A program made the position numbers and the translations under genes. Shown piece after piece: positions 5,981 to 13,096 of a stretch of 13,706 nucleotides of DNA. The notes below the pieces were generated by a model. That model saw nothing but the letters and a program-made list of their open reading frames with translations, was not told where the DNA came from and searched no databases. Each line of letters opens with the position of its first letter. Position 1 is the first letter of the stretch. Source of the stretch: an uncultured bacterium. GTDB taxonomy: Bacteria; Patescibacteriota; Minisyncoccia; Phycocordibacterales; UBA9973. The DNA is taken from contig CAITSL010000054.1 of NCBI GenBank assembly GCA_903895055.1, positions 1 to 13,706 of the forward strand. Reading direction: 5' to 3'.

Positions 5981-7248
5981 TATTCCCGCATGGAGATTTG
6001 AGCATCTACTTTTTTGATGAGGTCAAGCAAGACGGAGACAACGATCAGAAGCGCCGTACCGCCAAGTGCGATGGCTGTGATGCCGGTCATGGCTCTTACG
6101 ATCAAAGGCAAGATGGCGATAATGCCCAAGAAAACTGCTCCAAGCAAAGTAATGCGCCCTAAGACCTTGGAAATATATTGCGCAGTGGAAGGCCCTGGAC
6201 GAATCCCCGGAATAAAGGCTCCATTTTTTTGAAGATTAGTGGAAAGAGCTTCCGGGTCAAAGGTAACGGCCGTATAAAAATAAGTAAACAGAAATACCAA
6301 AATAAAATAAAGCACACCGTAAAGCCAACTGGTTTGTGAAAATCCAATAAGAGCATGAGAAATTTTCAACAAAACTGCATTGGAGGAACCGGCCATAAAA
6401 TTCCCGATCATTTGGGGGAAAAGTAAAATAGACAAAGCAAAGATGATCGGAATTACCCCCGCTTGATTCACTCGAAGTGGCAAATAAGTTGATCCGCCTC
6501 CGTACATCTTCATCCCCCGCACTCGTTTGGCATAAGTGACCGGAATCGGTCTTTCCGATTCTGTCACAACCACTACACCTGCAATTACCAGCACCCCTAA
6601 GACGATAAAGACAAGGAAGAGAGGCACTTGAGAAACATCAAAGGTGAAGAGAAGCTGGCTTATTTCGGTCGGAAGTCTGGAAACAATACCGGCAAAAATT
6701 ATCAATGACACACCATTGCCGATCCCAAATTCAGACATCAGCTCGCCGATCCACATAATCAGCATCGCTCCGGCAATTACAATAATAATATTGGTAACTT
6801 TATCAAAAATGGTTAAATTCACTAAAATTTTCTGACTTTCCAAAATAGCGAGTAATGAAAATCCTTGAAGAGCTGCGAGCGGAACGGTAATAATTCTCGA
6901 ATATTGAGTAAATTTTTTCCTACCCGCTTCGCCTTCTTCGTGATACATTTTTTTCAAAGCCGGAACCATAATGGTGAGCAGTTGCATAATAATCGAACCG
7001 GTGATATAAGGTCCAACTCCAAGCATGATGATAGATAAGTTGGAAAGTCCACCCCCGGAAAAGATATTCAAAATTCCGAAGAATTGATTATTATTTAAAA
7101 ATTGACTCAAGGCCACCGCATCAATCCCCGGGATCGGGATAGCGGCCAGCAATCGGAAAACAATCAAAGCTCCAAGGACAAAAAGAATCTTTTTTCTTAA
7201 AGAAACATCCGTCCAGATTAATTTGATTTTACCTAAAAAATTTTCCAT
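5977..7248 (-). CDS. secY: Protein translocase subunit SecY
   Basis: Central pore of the SecYEG channel in the cytoplasmic membrane. At 423 aa it has normal length. Ten hydrophobic segments can be followed, the first at about 20-36. Family motifs are present: IPIPGID (37-43), the plug-region FSGGGLSN (63-70), LGVGPYITGSIIMQL (76-90), GIGNGVSLIIF (175-185), the cytoplasmic loop with RPIPVTYAKR (233-242), GGGSTYLPLRVNQAGVIP (250-267), and the second large loop with FDPEALSTNLQKNG (330-343) and IPGIRPG (346-352). It is the last gene of the ribosomal protein unit, six bases after the L15 stop, which is the classical spc operon arrangement. No SD is seen. Its stop overlaps the end of cmk on the opposite strand. 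Confidence 0.98.
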   Translation of the reverse strand: MENFLGKIKLIWTDVSLRKKILFVLGALIVFRLLAAIPIPGIDAVALSQFLNNNQFFGILNIFSGGGLSNLSIIMLGVGPYITGSIIMQLLTIMVPALKKMYHEEGEAGRKKFTQYSRIITVPLAALQGFSLLAILESQKILVNLTIFDKVTNIIIVIAGAMLIMWIGELMSEFGIGNGVSLIIFAGIVSRLPTEISQLLFTFDVSQVPLFLVFIVLGVLVIAGVVVVTESERPIPVTYAKRVRGMKMYGGGSTYLPLRVNQAGVIPIIFALSILLFPQMIGNFMAGSSNAVLLKISHALIGFSQTSWLYGVLYFILVFLFTYFYTAVTFDPEALSTNLQKNGAFIPGIRPGPSTAQYISKVLGRITLLGAVFLGIIAILPLIVRAMTGITAIALGGTALLIVVSVLLDLIKKVDAQISMREY

Positions 7249-7254
7249 AATGTT

Positions 7255-7566
7255 CTATTTTATTTCTATCTTCCCTCCTCTGATCACCAAACGCTTTCTC
7301 AGAAGAGAATAGGTCTCTTGCTTGCCATCTGTGCCTAGAGTTTTTTCTTTAGGCAATAAAATCGTTTTACGAATAGACTTAAATCTGTATCCGCGGTTTT
7401 TCGGCAACTTCTTGATAATATCACGAAGTTCCGGCCTGCGTTTATTCCCGGCGCGGGCAGTCTGCCCTTTGCCTCCGCGTCCGGATGTTTTGGCATGCTT
7501 CCCTCCCCGCCCTACAAGGCGATCTTTTTTATTTTTATGAATTCTTTTTAAATTATGGATTTGCAT
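7255..7566 (-). CDS. rplO: 50S ribosomal protein L15 (uL15), short form
   Basis: Late-assembling large-subunit protein. The N-terminal extended region is recognisable: HNLKRIHKNKKDRLVGRG, then GRGGKGQTARAG (29-40) and the LPKNRGYRFKS segment (54-64). The protein has 103 residues against about 144 in E. coli. The reduction lies in the C-terminal globular part: only a short tail ending in RGGKIEIK remains. The reading frame runs cleanly from a start 3 bp after the S5 stop to a TAG 6 bp before secY, so a sequencing frameshift is not suggested. The gene follows S5 directly; rpmD (L30), which normally lies between S5 and L15, is absent. Confidence 0.92.
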   Translation of the reverse strand: MQIHNLKRIHKNKKDRLVGRGGKHAKTSGRGGKGQTARAGNKRRPELRDIIKKLPKNRGYRFKSIRKTILLPKEKTLGTDGKQETYSLLRKRLVIRGGKIEIK

Positions 7567-7569
7567 AAA

Positions 7570-8127
7570 TTATTTATTAGTTATTAGCTCCTCTTTTCCA
7601 GCCACCACAATAGTTTCAGGTATATTTTTGGTATATTTGGAAGAAATTTCGCTCAAGGCCAACATCACGGCTTTGGCATTATTTAATTTATTTTTGGTAC
7701 TGGATAAAATTTTCCCGGTGATATCCTTGACCCCAGCCAATTTTACGATATCACGCACCACCGAACCTGCAACCAAACCTCGCCCTTTATTGGGAATCAA
7801 TTTCACATTTGAACTTGAATATTTAGCGGAAATTTCATGAGGAATGGACATCGTTTTGGTTAAATTAAGCTTCACCATATTTTTCTTGGCATTTCGGAGC
7901 GCTTTATTAATGGCGAGCGAAGTATCTCCAGCTTTCCCGAGTCCAAGACCAACAGAACCTTTCTTGTCGCCTGCCACCAACGCAACACTGAAAGAAAATC
8001 TGCGTCCTCCGGCAACCACTCGAGTAACCCGCCTGATACTTAAGATTTTCTGATCAAATTCCGGTTTCGGTCTCGAAAAAGATGATGACCTTCTATTATT
8101 ATTTTTTTTATCGTTTCCTTTATCCAT
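7570..8127 (-). CDS. rpsE: 30S ribosomal protein S5 (uS5)
   Basis: Small-subunit protein near the mRNA entry site, involved in decoding fidelity. The 185-aa sequence has a basic, Asn/Ser-rich N-terminal tail (1-20), the double-stranded-RNA-binding-like domain (about 25-90, with RRVTRVVAGGRRFSFS and GLGLGKAGD), and the C-terminal domain with IPNKGRGLVAG (111-121). E. coli S5 has 167 residues; the extra length is at the N-terminus and end. It starts 7 bp after the L18 stop without an SD. Confidence 0.97.
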   Translation of the reverse strand: MDKGNDKKNNNRRSSSFSRPKPEFDQKILSIRRVTRVVAGGRRFSFSVALVAGDKKGSVGLGLGKAGDTSLAINKALRNAKKNMVKLNLTKTMSIPHEISAKYSSSNVKLIPNKGRGLVAGSVVRDIVKLAGVKDITGKILSSTKNKLNNAKAVMLALSEISSKYTKNIPETIVVAGKEELITNK

Positions 8128-8134
8128 AATATTT

Positions 8135-8476
8135 TTAAAATTTTAATCCCCCTACCCTTGCCTCGTCGGCGACTGTTTTGATACGTCCTGTGTATTTAAA
8201 TCCATTTCTATCAAAGACAACTTTATTTATTTTCGCGGTAAGGCAAGCGGCGCTAATTAACTTACCAACCTCTTTGGCTCTTTCGCTTTTGGTCCCTTTC
8301 TTAATCTTAACATCACTGGCCGAAAGTAAGGTCTTGCCTTTGGTATCATCTATGACTTGAGCATAAATAAATTTATTAGAACGAAAAACAGAAAGCCTCG
8401 GTCGCGCTCCCGTACCTCCTATCTTCGCTCTAATTTTTCGCTTGAGCCTTATTCTTTTTTCTTGTTTTGTTTGCAT
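8135..8476 (-). CDS. rplR: 50S ribosomal protein L18 (uL18)
   Basis: Binds 5S rRNA in the central protuberance together with L5. At 113 aa it has normal length. The basic N-terminus (KQEKRIRLKRKIRAKI) is followed by RPRLSVFRSNKFIYAQVIDD and the end VADEARVGGLKF, all characteristic of the family. The L6 stop and the L18 start are arranged as TAA-TTT-ATG with no SD, a junction seen three times in this cluster. Confidence 0.97.
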   Translation of the reverse strand: MQTKQEKRIRLKRKIRAKIGGTGARPRLSVFRSNKFIYAQVIDDTKGKTLLSASDVKIKKGTKSERAKEVGKLISAACLTAKINKVVFDRNGFKYTGRIKTVADEARVGGLKF

Positions 8477-8479
8477 AAA

Positions 8480-9013
8480 TTATACTGTTTTCTTTCCTTG
8501 TTTACGTCTAATTATTTCACCTTCATAACGCATTCCTTTGCCTTTATAGGGTTCCGGTTTTTTTAAAGCGCGCAGTCCTGCGGTAAAACTACCTACTAAT
8601 TCTTTATCTATCCCAGAGATAGTAATATTATTTTTCTCAGCCGTAGCGGTAATGCCCTCAGGAATTTTAACCACAACCGGATGGGAAAAACCCAAAGCAA
8701 AAACAAACTCCTTCCCTTTTACTTCCGATTTGAATCCAACTCCTTCCAGAATTAATTTTTTTTGATAGGGTGTCTCTACCCCCTCTATCATATTTTTAAT
8801 ATGGGAAGCATAAGTACCCCACAGGGATTTCGAAAATTTATCATTTCTCTCTGCATTTAAAGTAACCAAATTCGCATTAATATTTATTTTAATATCATCC
8901 CGAAAAATTTTAGAAAGCGTCCCCTTTGGGCCTTTGACAGACAAAACGTTGCCACTTTTAGTGACTTCTACTCCTTTCGGTATTTGTATTTCTTGTTTTC
9001 CGATTCTTGACAT
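8480..9013 (-). CDS. rplF: 50S ribosomal protein L6 (uL6)
   Basis: Large-subunit protein near the sarcin-ricin loop and factor-binding site. I chose the ATG at 9011-9013, giving MSRIGKQEIQIPKGVEV and 177 aa, the same length as E. coli L6. An upstream in-frame ATG would add 42 residues that overlap S8 and do not look like the family. The conserved C-terminal segment KKPEPYKGKGMRYEGE is present. A 38-bp A/T-rich gap separates it from the S8 stop, longer than most junctions here; no SD is seen. Confidence 0.97.
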   Translation of the reverse strand: MSRIGKQEIQIPKGVEVTKSGNVLSVKGPKGTLSKIFRDDIKININANLVTLNAERNDKFSKSLWGTYASHIKNMIEGVETPYQKKLILEGVGFKSEVKGKEFVFALGFSHPVVVKIPEGITATAEKNNITISGIDKELVGSFTAGLRALKKPEPYKGKGMRYEGEIIRRKQGKKTV

Positions 9014-9050
9014 AAATTTATATAAATTATTTATAGTGAGCTTGTCGAAT

Positions 9051-9437
9051 CTACCAAATTTTAAATAATGCTTCTCCTCCGACCTGTTCACGTCTCGCTT
9101 CACGTCCTGACAAAATTCCTTTTGGGGTAGAAAGCACAAGCATCCCGGTTCCGTTTCTTACAGGATGAATATCCTTCATCCTGAAATAAACCCTGCGTGA
9201 TTGTTTGGAAATTCTTTCCACCTCAGTAATTTTGGCTTTGTCGTTCATATAAATTAACTCAACTTCAAGCACTGCTCCTCCTTTTTTTATTTTTTTTGAA
9301 AAATCAGAAATATAACCTTCTTTCTTTAAACAACCTAAAATGGCGCTTTTAATTTTTGAATTAGGAAAAGCCACAGATTTATTACCGGCGAGAGAAGCAT
9401 TCTTCATCATTATTATCATGTTTGAAATTGAATCCAT
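9051..9437 (-). CDS. rpsH: 30S ribosomal protein S8 (uS8)
   Basis: Binds helix 21 of 16S rRNA early in assembly; in E. coli it also represses translation of the spc operon. The 128-aa sequence has the expected start (SISNMIIMMKNAS, compare the family DPIADMLTRIRNA) and the strongly conserved end STPKGILSGREARREQVGGE followed by ALFKIW. It follows S14 by 7 bp. Whether the autoregulation known in E. coli applies to the leader upstream of S14 cannot be told from sequence alone. Confidence 0.97.
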   Translation of the reverse strand: MDSISNMIIMMKNASLAGNKSVAFPNSKIKSAILGCLKKEGYISDFSKKIKKGGAVLEVELIYMNDKAKITEVERISKQSRRVYFRMKDIHPVRNGTGMLVLSTPKGILSGREARREQVGGEALFKIW

Positions 9438-9444
9438 ATATTTT

Positions 9445-9630
9445 TTACCAGCTTGATTTGCGAACTCCCGGCAACATTCCTTCGTTGGCTAATTCCCGGA
9501 AACAGATTCGACAAATGCCAAAATCTCTCATAAAACCATTTCCTCGCCCGCAACGAAAACATCGATTTTTAGCTCGGGTGGAAAATTTCGGTTTTTTGGC
9601 GGCTCGCGCCTTTACGGATGTTTTTGCCAT
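9445..9630 (-). CDS. rpsZ: 30S ribosomal protein S14, zinc-binding type (uS14)
   Basis: Small-subunit head protein. The 61-aa sequence is the short zinc-binding (type Z) form, with C24-x2-C27 and C40-x2-C43 holding the metal and the conserved end GMLPGVRKSSW. The longer zinc-free S14 has about 100 residues. This gene is the first after a 137-bp gap that carries a strong promoter, so it seems to head a second transcription unit running to secY. No SD precedes the ATG, which follows an A/T-rich leader end. Confidence 0.97.
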   Translation of the reverse strand: MAKTSVKARAAKKPKFSTRAKNRCFRCGRGNGFMRDFGICRICFRELANEGMLPGVRKSSW

Positions 9631-9728
9631 ATATAAAATATGTCTATTTATAGGTGATGTCTTGTGTTTTTGCTTAAAGCTTTGTTTTAAGCCTTAAGGA
9701 GAAGCACAGATCAATCTATCTCTTAGAC
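9631..9728 (-). promoter_or_regulatory. Predicted 5' leader of the S14-SecY transcript
   Basis: About 98 nt between the predicted start of transcription and the S14 ATG. It contains a 7-bp hairpin (9672-9678 with 9686-9692, seven-base loop) and an overlapping CCTTAAGG palindrome (9693-9699 region). No T-run follows the hairpin on the minus strand, so it is not a terminator. A protein-binding regulatory leader is possible; no specific motif is recognised. Confidence 0.4.
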
Positions 9729-9734
9729 TCCTAG

Positions 9735-9763
9735 ATATTAGCAAATTCTCCCAAATTAGTCAA
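9735..9763 (-). promoter_or_regulatory. Internal promoter between L5 and S14
   Basis: TTGACT (9758-9763), a 17-bp spacer ending in TTTGC, and TAATAT (9735-9740) on the minus strand. The -35 matches consensus at 5 of 6 positions, and TGC before the -10 gives an extended -10. The -35 begins 5 bp past the L5 stop. It is nearly the same in form as the ndk and S19 promoters. Confidence 0.75.
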
Positions 9764-9767
9764 ATTT

Positions 9768-10331
9768 TTATTTTTTCTTTATTTCTTCCTTTTTAAAAGG
9801 CATTCCGAGCAGTTCATAGAAAGCCAGACCTTCTTTTTGAGTCTTTGCAGTAGAAACTAAAGTTATAGAAAGTCCAAAAACATCTTTAATATCTTCGTCC
9901 GCTGTTTCCGGGAAAATAGTATGTTCTTTGATGCCGAGAGTAAGATTGCCGATATTATCCACCGCCCCACGGGAGATTCCTCTAAAATCTTTCGTACGAG
10001 GTAAAGCTACATTAATCAGTTTTTCCAAGAAGGCATACATCCGACCTCCCCGCAAAGTAACGATAATCCCAATCGGATCACCTTGGCGAACTTTGAAAGA
10101 AGCAATCGATTTTTTGGCCCCCCTCAAAGCTGCTTTTTGTCCGGTAATCTTTGCCAAACGATCCGCTATCGCATCATTTTTGTTTTTATCTTTTTTAATT
10201 AAAGTTCCAGTTCCAACATTTAAAACTATTTTGCGCAACTTCGGCGCTGCCATAGAATTTTTGTAATGAAAGACGTTTTTCATTTTTTCATACGTTTCTA
10301 TTTCTTTTTCTTTTACAGTTAAATGTTTCAT
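9768..10331 (-). CDS. rplE: 50S ribosomal protein L5 (uL5)
   Basis: Binds 5S rRNA and contacts the P-site tRNA and the S13 bridge. The 187-aa sequence has the family core APKLRKIVLNVGTG (29-42), ITGQKAALRGAKKSIASFKVRQGDPIG, the RGISRGAVDNIGNLTLGI region and IFPE. E. coli L5 has 179 residues; there is a short extra N-terminal segment and a Lys-rich end. An internal ATG at residue 17 is a less likely start, because the upstream ATG lies in the common TAA-TTT-ATG junction with L24. It appears to be the last gene of the S19-headed unit, though read-through into S14 cannot be excluded. Confidence 0.97.
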   Translation of the reverse strand: MKHLTVKEKEIETYEKMKNVFHYKNSMAAPKLRKIVLNVGTGTLIKKDKNKNDAIADRLAKITGQKAALRGAKKSIASFKVRQGDPIGIIVTLRGGRMYAFLEKLINVALPRTKDFRGISRGAVDNIGNLTLGIKEHTIFPETADEDIKDVFGLSITLVSTAKTQKEGLAFYELLGMPFKKEEIKKK

Positions 10332-10334
10332 AAA

Positions 10335-10640
10335 TTAAATTTCTTGATTACTTTTTCTGGCGATTCGAACCATCTTATCCCCTAATTTCTTTTTACCGAT
10401 CCTGGAACCTTTTTCAGTTTTTGGATCAATGATCATTACATTTGACACATGCATCGGCATGGCCATTTTTATGATTTGGCCTTTTTCTCCGGTCTTCCTT
10501 GGACGTTGATGTTTTTTTAGAATATTCAAACCTTCCACTACCACTTTATTAAGTGCAGGCAAGCTTCGGATAATTTTACCCTTTTTGCCTTTGTCTTTGC
10601 CTGCAATAACTATGACATTGTCTCCTTTTTTTAATTTCAT
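10335..10640 (-). CDS. rplX: 50S ribosomal protein L24 (uL24)
   Basis: Assembly-initiating large-subunit protein near the exit tunnel. The 101-aa sequence opens with the KOW motif KKGDNVIVIAGKDKGKKGKI (3-22), then VEGLNILKKHQRPRK and the GQIIKMAMPMHVSNVMIIDP segment, all typical. It starts 4 bp after the L14 stop and ends in the TAA-TTT-ATG junction with L5. Confidence 0.97.
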   Translation of the reverse strand: MKLKKGDNVIVIAGKDKGKKGKIIRSLPALNKVVVEGLNILKKHQRPRKTGEKGQIIKMAMPMHVSNVMIIDPKTEKGSRIGKKKLGDKMVRIARKSNQEI

Positions 10641-10644
10641 ATAT

Positions 10645-11016
10645 TTATATTACTTCCGGTGCTAATGATATTATTTTCTGAAATCCACATTCAGCCAACT
10701 CTCTTGGAATCGGTCCGAAAATGCGTCCCGCTTTTGGATCTTTCTTCCCTTTCTCTAGTATTACCACCGCATTGTCGTCAAAACGAATATACGAACCGTC
10801 GGCTCTTCGATATGCGTTTCTGGTTCTGACCACCACCGCCTGATGCACGTCCTTCTTTTTCACCGTTTTTCTGGGTTGAGCCACTTTAACCGAAATAATC
10901 ACCAGTTCCCCCAAAGTGGCATATCTTTTTTTGGAACTCCCTAGTACCTTAAACACTTTTCCAATAGTGCCTCCGGCATTGTCTGTTATTTTTACTAATG
11001 TTTCTGGCTGAATCAT
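10645..11016 (-). CDS. rplN: 50S ribosomal protein L14 (uL14)
   Basis: Large-subunit protein at the intersubunit face. At 123 aa it is the length of E. coli L14. Recognisable segments are VKITDNAGGTIGKVFKVLG, VVVRTRNAYRRADGSYIRFD, and the end GRIFGPIPRELAECGFQKI. It begins 17 bp after the S17 stop, with no SD. Confidence 0.98.
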   Translation of the reverse strand: MIQPETLVKITDNAGGTIGKVFKVLGSSKKRYATLGELVIISVKVAQPRKTVKKKDVHQAVVVRTRNAYRRADGSYIRFDDNAVVILEKGKKDPKAGRIFGPIPRELAECGFQKIISLAPEVI

Positions 11017-11033
11017 GACTTTTTTATAACTTT

Positions 11034-11291
11034 TTATTTTATAACTCGAAAGCGTTTGTCTTTCGATATTGGCCTGGTTTCGACTATTTCTACCTTATCT
11101 CCAATTTTATATTTATTCTCTTCATCATGAGCTTTATATTTTTTGCTCACTTTATAATATTTTCCATATTTGGGATGTTTTACAAAACTTGAAACAGAAA
11201 CCACGACAGTTTTATCCATTTTATCGGAAACAACCACTCCTTTTAAGATTGCTCCTTTGTTAGTTTCTTCTGTTTTAGTTTTTGTTGTCAT
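11034..11291 (-). CDS. rpsQ: 30S ribosomal protein S17 (uS17)
   Basis: Early-binding small-subunit protein with an OB fold. The 85-aa sequence shows LKGVVVSDKMDKTVVVSV, then HPKYGKYYKVSKKYKAHDE, and IGDKVEIVETRPISKDKRF, the expected strands and loop. An N-terminal tail of about 13 Thr/Lys/Glu residues precedes the fold. It starts 2 bp after the L29 stop. Confidence 0.97.
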   Translation of the reverse strand: MTTKTKTEETNKGAILKGVVVSDKMDKTVVVSVSSFVKHPKYGKYYKVSKKYKAHDEENKYKIGDKVEIVETRPISKDKRFRVIK

Positions 11292-11293
11292 AA

Positions 11294-11518
11294 TTATTTT
11301 TTCTTACCTGCCTGACCTTTGGCATGGTTTATCTCTGTTAACACTCTAGCTACCTGTTTCCTTAAACTTCCATGTTCTTTTACGTTTTTTGATTTAGAGC
11401 CTTCACTTTTGAATTTCAAAATGCGAAGATTCTCTTGTAAACTTGCAAGTTTTGTCTTCAAATCGTCCTTACTCATCTCTTTTAAATTTTCGTTCAATTC
11501 TTTTTTTGTCTTTGCCAT
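11294..11518 (-). CDS. rpmC: 50S ribosomal protein L29 (uL29)
   Basis: Two-helix protein at the tunnel exit, part of the docking site for SRP and trigger factor. The 74-aa sequence has KDDLKTKLASLQENLRILKFK in the first helix and SLRKQVARVLTEINHAK in the second, in the expected place between L16 and S17. It is slightly longer than E. coli L29 (63 aa), with a Lys-rich tail (GQAGKKK). Confidence 0.95.
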   Translation of the reverse strand: MAKTKKELNENLKEMSKDDLKTKLASLQENLRILKFKSEGSKSKNVKEHGSLRKQVARVLTEINHAKGQAGKKK

Positions 11519-11533
11519 ATATTTTATAAATTT

Positions 11534-11962
11534 TTATTTATTGTGCTCCCTGGAAATAATCCTTGTCTTTACCGGAAGCTTGGTTCCTGCTTTTCGAAGC
11601 GCCTCCCGAGCAACCTTTTCTTCCACTCCATCTACTTCAAAAATAACACGTCCCGGAAAAACTTCAAAACAATATCCCTTTGGATCTCCTTTCCCTTTTC
11701 CCATGCCTACTTCGGCCGCCTTGGCGGTATAAGGTCTATCCGGGAAAATGCGAATCCAGTATTTCCCGGCTTTGGTCAGAGTTCTCGAGATAACCTTTCT
11801 GGCAGATTCAATTTGGTTTGATTTTACCCTGGCTTGAGTGGTTGCCTTGAGCCCATATGAACCGAAGGCGAGCTTGATCCCGCGCGTTTCCGGAGTTCTT
11901 GCTTTAGGATTAATCCTACCTGATTGCCATTTTCTAAATTTTACTTTTTTTGGTAATAACAT
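11534..11962 (-). CDS. rplP: 50S ribosomal protein L16 (uL16)
   Basis: Binds near the A-site tRNA elbow and the peptidyl transferase centre. The 142-aa sequence begins MLLPKKVKFRKWQSGR, continues with FGSYGLKA (33-40), KYWIRIFPDRPYTAKAAEV (67-85), and GMGKGKGDPKGY (86-97), the conserved loop near the tRNA, then VFPGRVIFEV. Length and order are normal (136 in E. coli). It starts 6 bp after the S3 stop. Confidence 0.98.
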   Translation of the reverse strand: MLLPKKVKFRKWQSGRINPKARTPETRGIKLAFGSYGLKATTQARVKSNQIESARKVISRTLTKAGKYWIRIFPDRPYTAKAAEVGMGKGKGDPKGYCFEVFPGRVIFEVDGVEEKVAREALRKAGTKLPVKTRIISREHNK

Positions 11963-11968
11963 AAATTT

Positions 11969-12679
11969 TTATTTATTATTTATTTCTTTTCCACTTGCAA
12001 ATTCATGGCGGGCAAGCTTATTTTTATCGGCAAAAATTTTCCCGCGATAAATCCAAACTTTTACTCCGATGGTTCCATAGGGCAATACTGCTCGCTCTCT
12101 CTTAAAATCAATGTCCGCTCGGAAAGTTTGAAGTGGAATACTCCCTCGTTTCAATTCTTCCGATCGAGCAATTTCAGCGCCCCCAAGGCGCCCAGAGAGA
12201 AGGACTCTTGCTCCTTCTACGCCACGAGCAGACATCACTTTCTCTATTATTTGTTTTATTACTCGGCGATATGGCATGCGTTTCTCGAGCCCTTCAGCAA
12301 TCATATAAGCGACGATAGCAGCATCGGCTTCTGGATTTCCTATTTCAAAAATTTCAAGTTTAAAATCTTCAGGCTTCTTTAAGCCTAATTTTTCCATTTT
12401 CTTTAAAATATCTTCTTTGAGTTTTGTTGCCCCTTCCCCGTTTCGGCCAATAATGAGCCCTGGGCGAGAGGTTTTTATTATAAAACGAGTCATTTTTTCG
12501 CTTCTTTCAATTTCAATGGAAGAAACATACATGCCTCGCAACTTTTTTTCTAAATATTCACGCAAAAGGACATCTCCTTTAAGATAAAGACAATATTTTT
12601 TAGGATCAGCAAACCAGCGAGATTTCCAGTCTCTTAAAATTATTAATCTATGTGCATATGGGTGAACTATTTTTGACAT
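11969..12679 (-). CDS. rpsC: 30S ribosomal protein S3 (uS3)
   Basis: Small-subunit head protein at the mRNA entry channel, with helicase-related Arg/Lys residues. The 236-aa sequence begins MSKIVHPYAHRLIILRDWKS (compare the usual GQKVHPNGIRLGI), followed by the type 2 KH domain with GLIIGRNG (74-81). The C-terminal domain includes GRLGGAEIARSE and the conserved PYGTIGVKVWIY. Length is normal (233 in E. coli). One base separates it from the L22 stop (TAA-T-ATG). Confidence 0.98.
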   Translation of the reverse strand: MSKIVHPYAHRLIILRDWKSRWFADPKKYCLYLKGDVLLREYLEKKLRGMYVSSIEIERSEKMTRFIIKTSRPGLIIGRNGEGATKLKEDILKKMEKLGLKKPEDFKLEIFEIGNPEADAAIVAYMIAEGLEKRMPYRRVIKQIIEKVMSARGVEGARVLLSGRLGGAEIARSEELKRGSIPLQTFRADIDFKRERAVLPYGTIGVKVWIYRGKIFADKNKLARHEFASGKEINNK

Positions 12680-12680
12680 A

Positions 12681-13091
12681 TTATTTCTTTTTCTTAATTT
12701 TCAACACTACTTTGTCTTTTATACTAACTTTCTTTCCCTTTTTTATTTTAGTATTTTTTACTTCTACAATTTTTTCAGCAAGTACAAGTGTAATGTGGCT
12801 GGTGCGCTTGTTGATCCTGTGCCCCGAACCCATCGCAGCTGGCATCATCCGCTTCATCACGATTCCTTTATCCACTCGGAGTTCTTTAATAAATAAATTG
12901 TCTTTTTCTATCCCCATATTTTTCGCATTGGCTATGGCCGAAAGTAAAAGTTTTTTGATTGGAAAACCTGCCCGCTTCGGTAAAAAATCAAGCTCTGCGA
13001 TAGCTTCTTTCGTGTTTTTCCCTTTGATGAGATTCGCTACTAAGCGAACTTTCCTAGGGGACTGTCTGTAATTTTTTAAAAATGCTTTCAT
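12681..13091 (-). CDS. rplV: 50S ribosomal protein L22 (uL22), Lys-rich tail
   Basis: Lines the polypeptide exit tunnel through its long beta hairpin. The 136-aa sequence opens with NYRQSPRKVRLVANLIKGK (7-25), the family signature, then LLLSAIANAKNMGI and the hairpin segment KRMMPAAMGSGHRINKRTSHIT. It is longer than E. coli L22 (110 aa) because of a very basic C-terminal extension (from about residue 107, ending KIKKKK). It starts 5 bp after the S19 stop with no SD. Confidence 0.97.
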   Translation of the reverse strand: MKAFLKNYRQSPRKVRLVANLIKGKNTKEAIAELDFLPKRAGFPIKKLLLSAIANAKNMGIEKDNLFIKELRVDKGIVMKRMMPAAMGSGHRINKRTSHITLVLAEKIVEVKNTKIKKGKKVSIKDKVVLKIKKKK

Positions 13092-13096
13092 AAAAA

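Noticed and set aside
9030..9057. Possible promoter before L6 (TTGGTA, 16 bp, TATAAA on the minus strand)
   Set aside because: Weak boxes in a very A/T-rich gap, with no extended -10, unlike the other promoters here.
9014..9139. Longer N-terminus of L6 (42 extra residues)
   Set aside because: It overlaps the end of S8 in another frame and includes the intergenic gap; MSRIGKQEI at 9013 is the conserved family start and gives the standard 177 residues.
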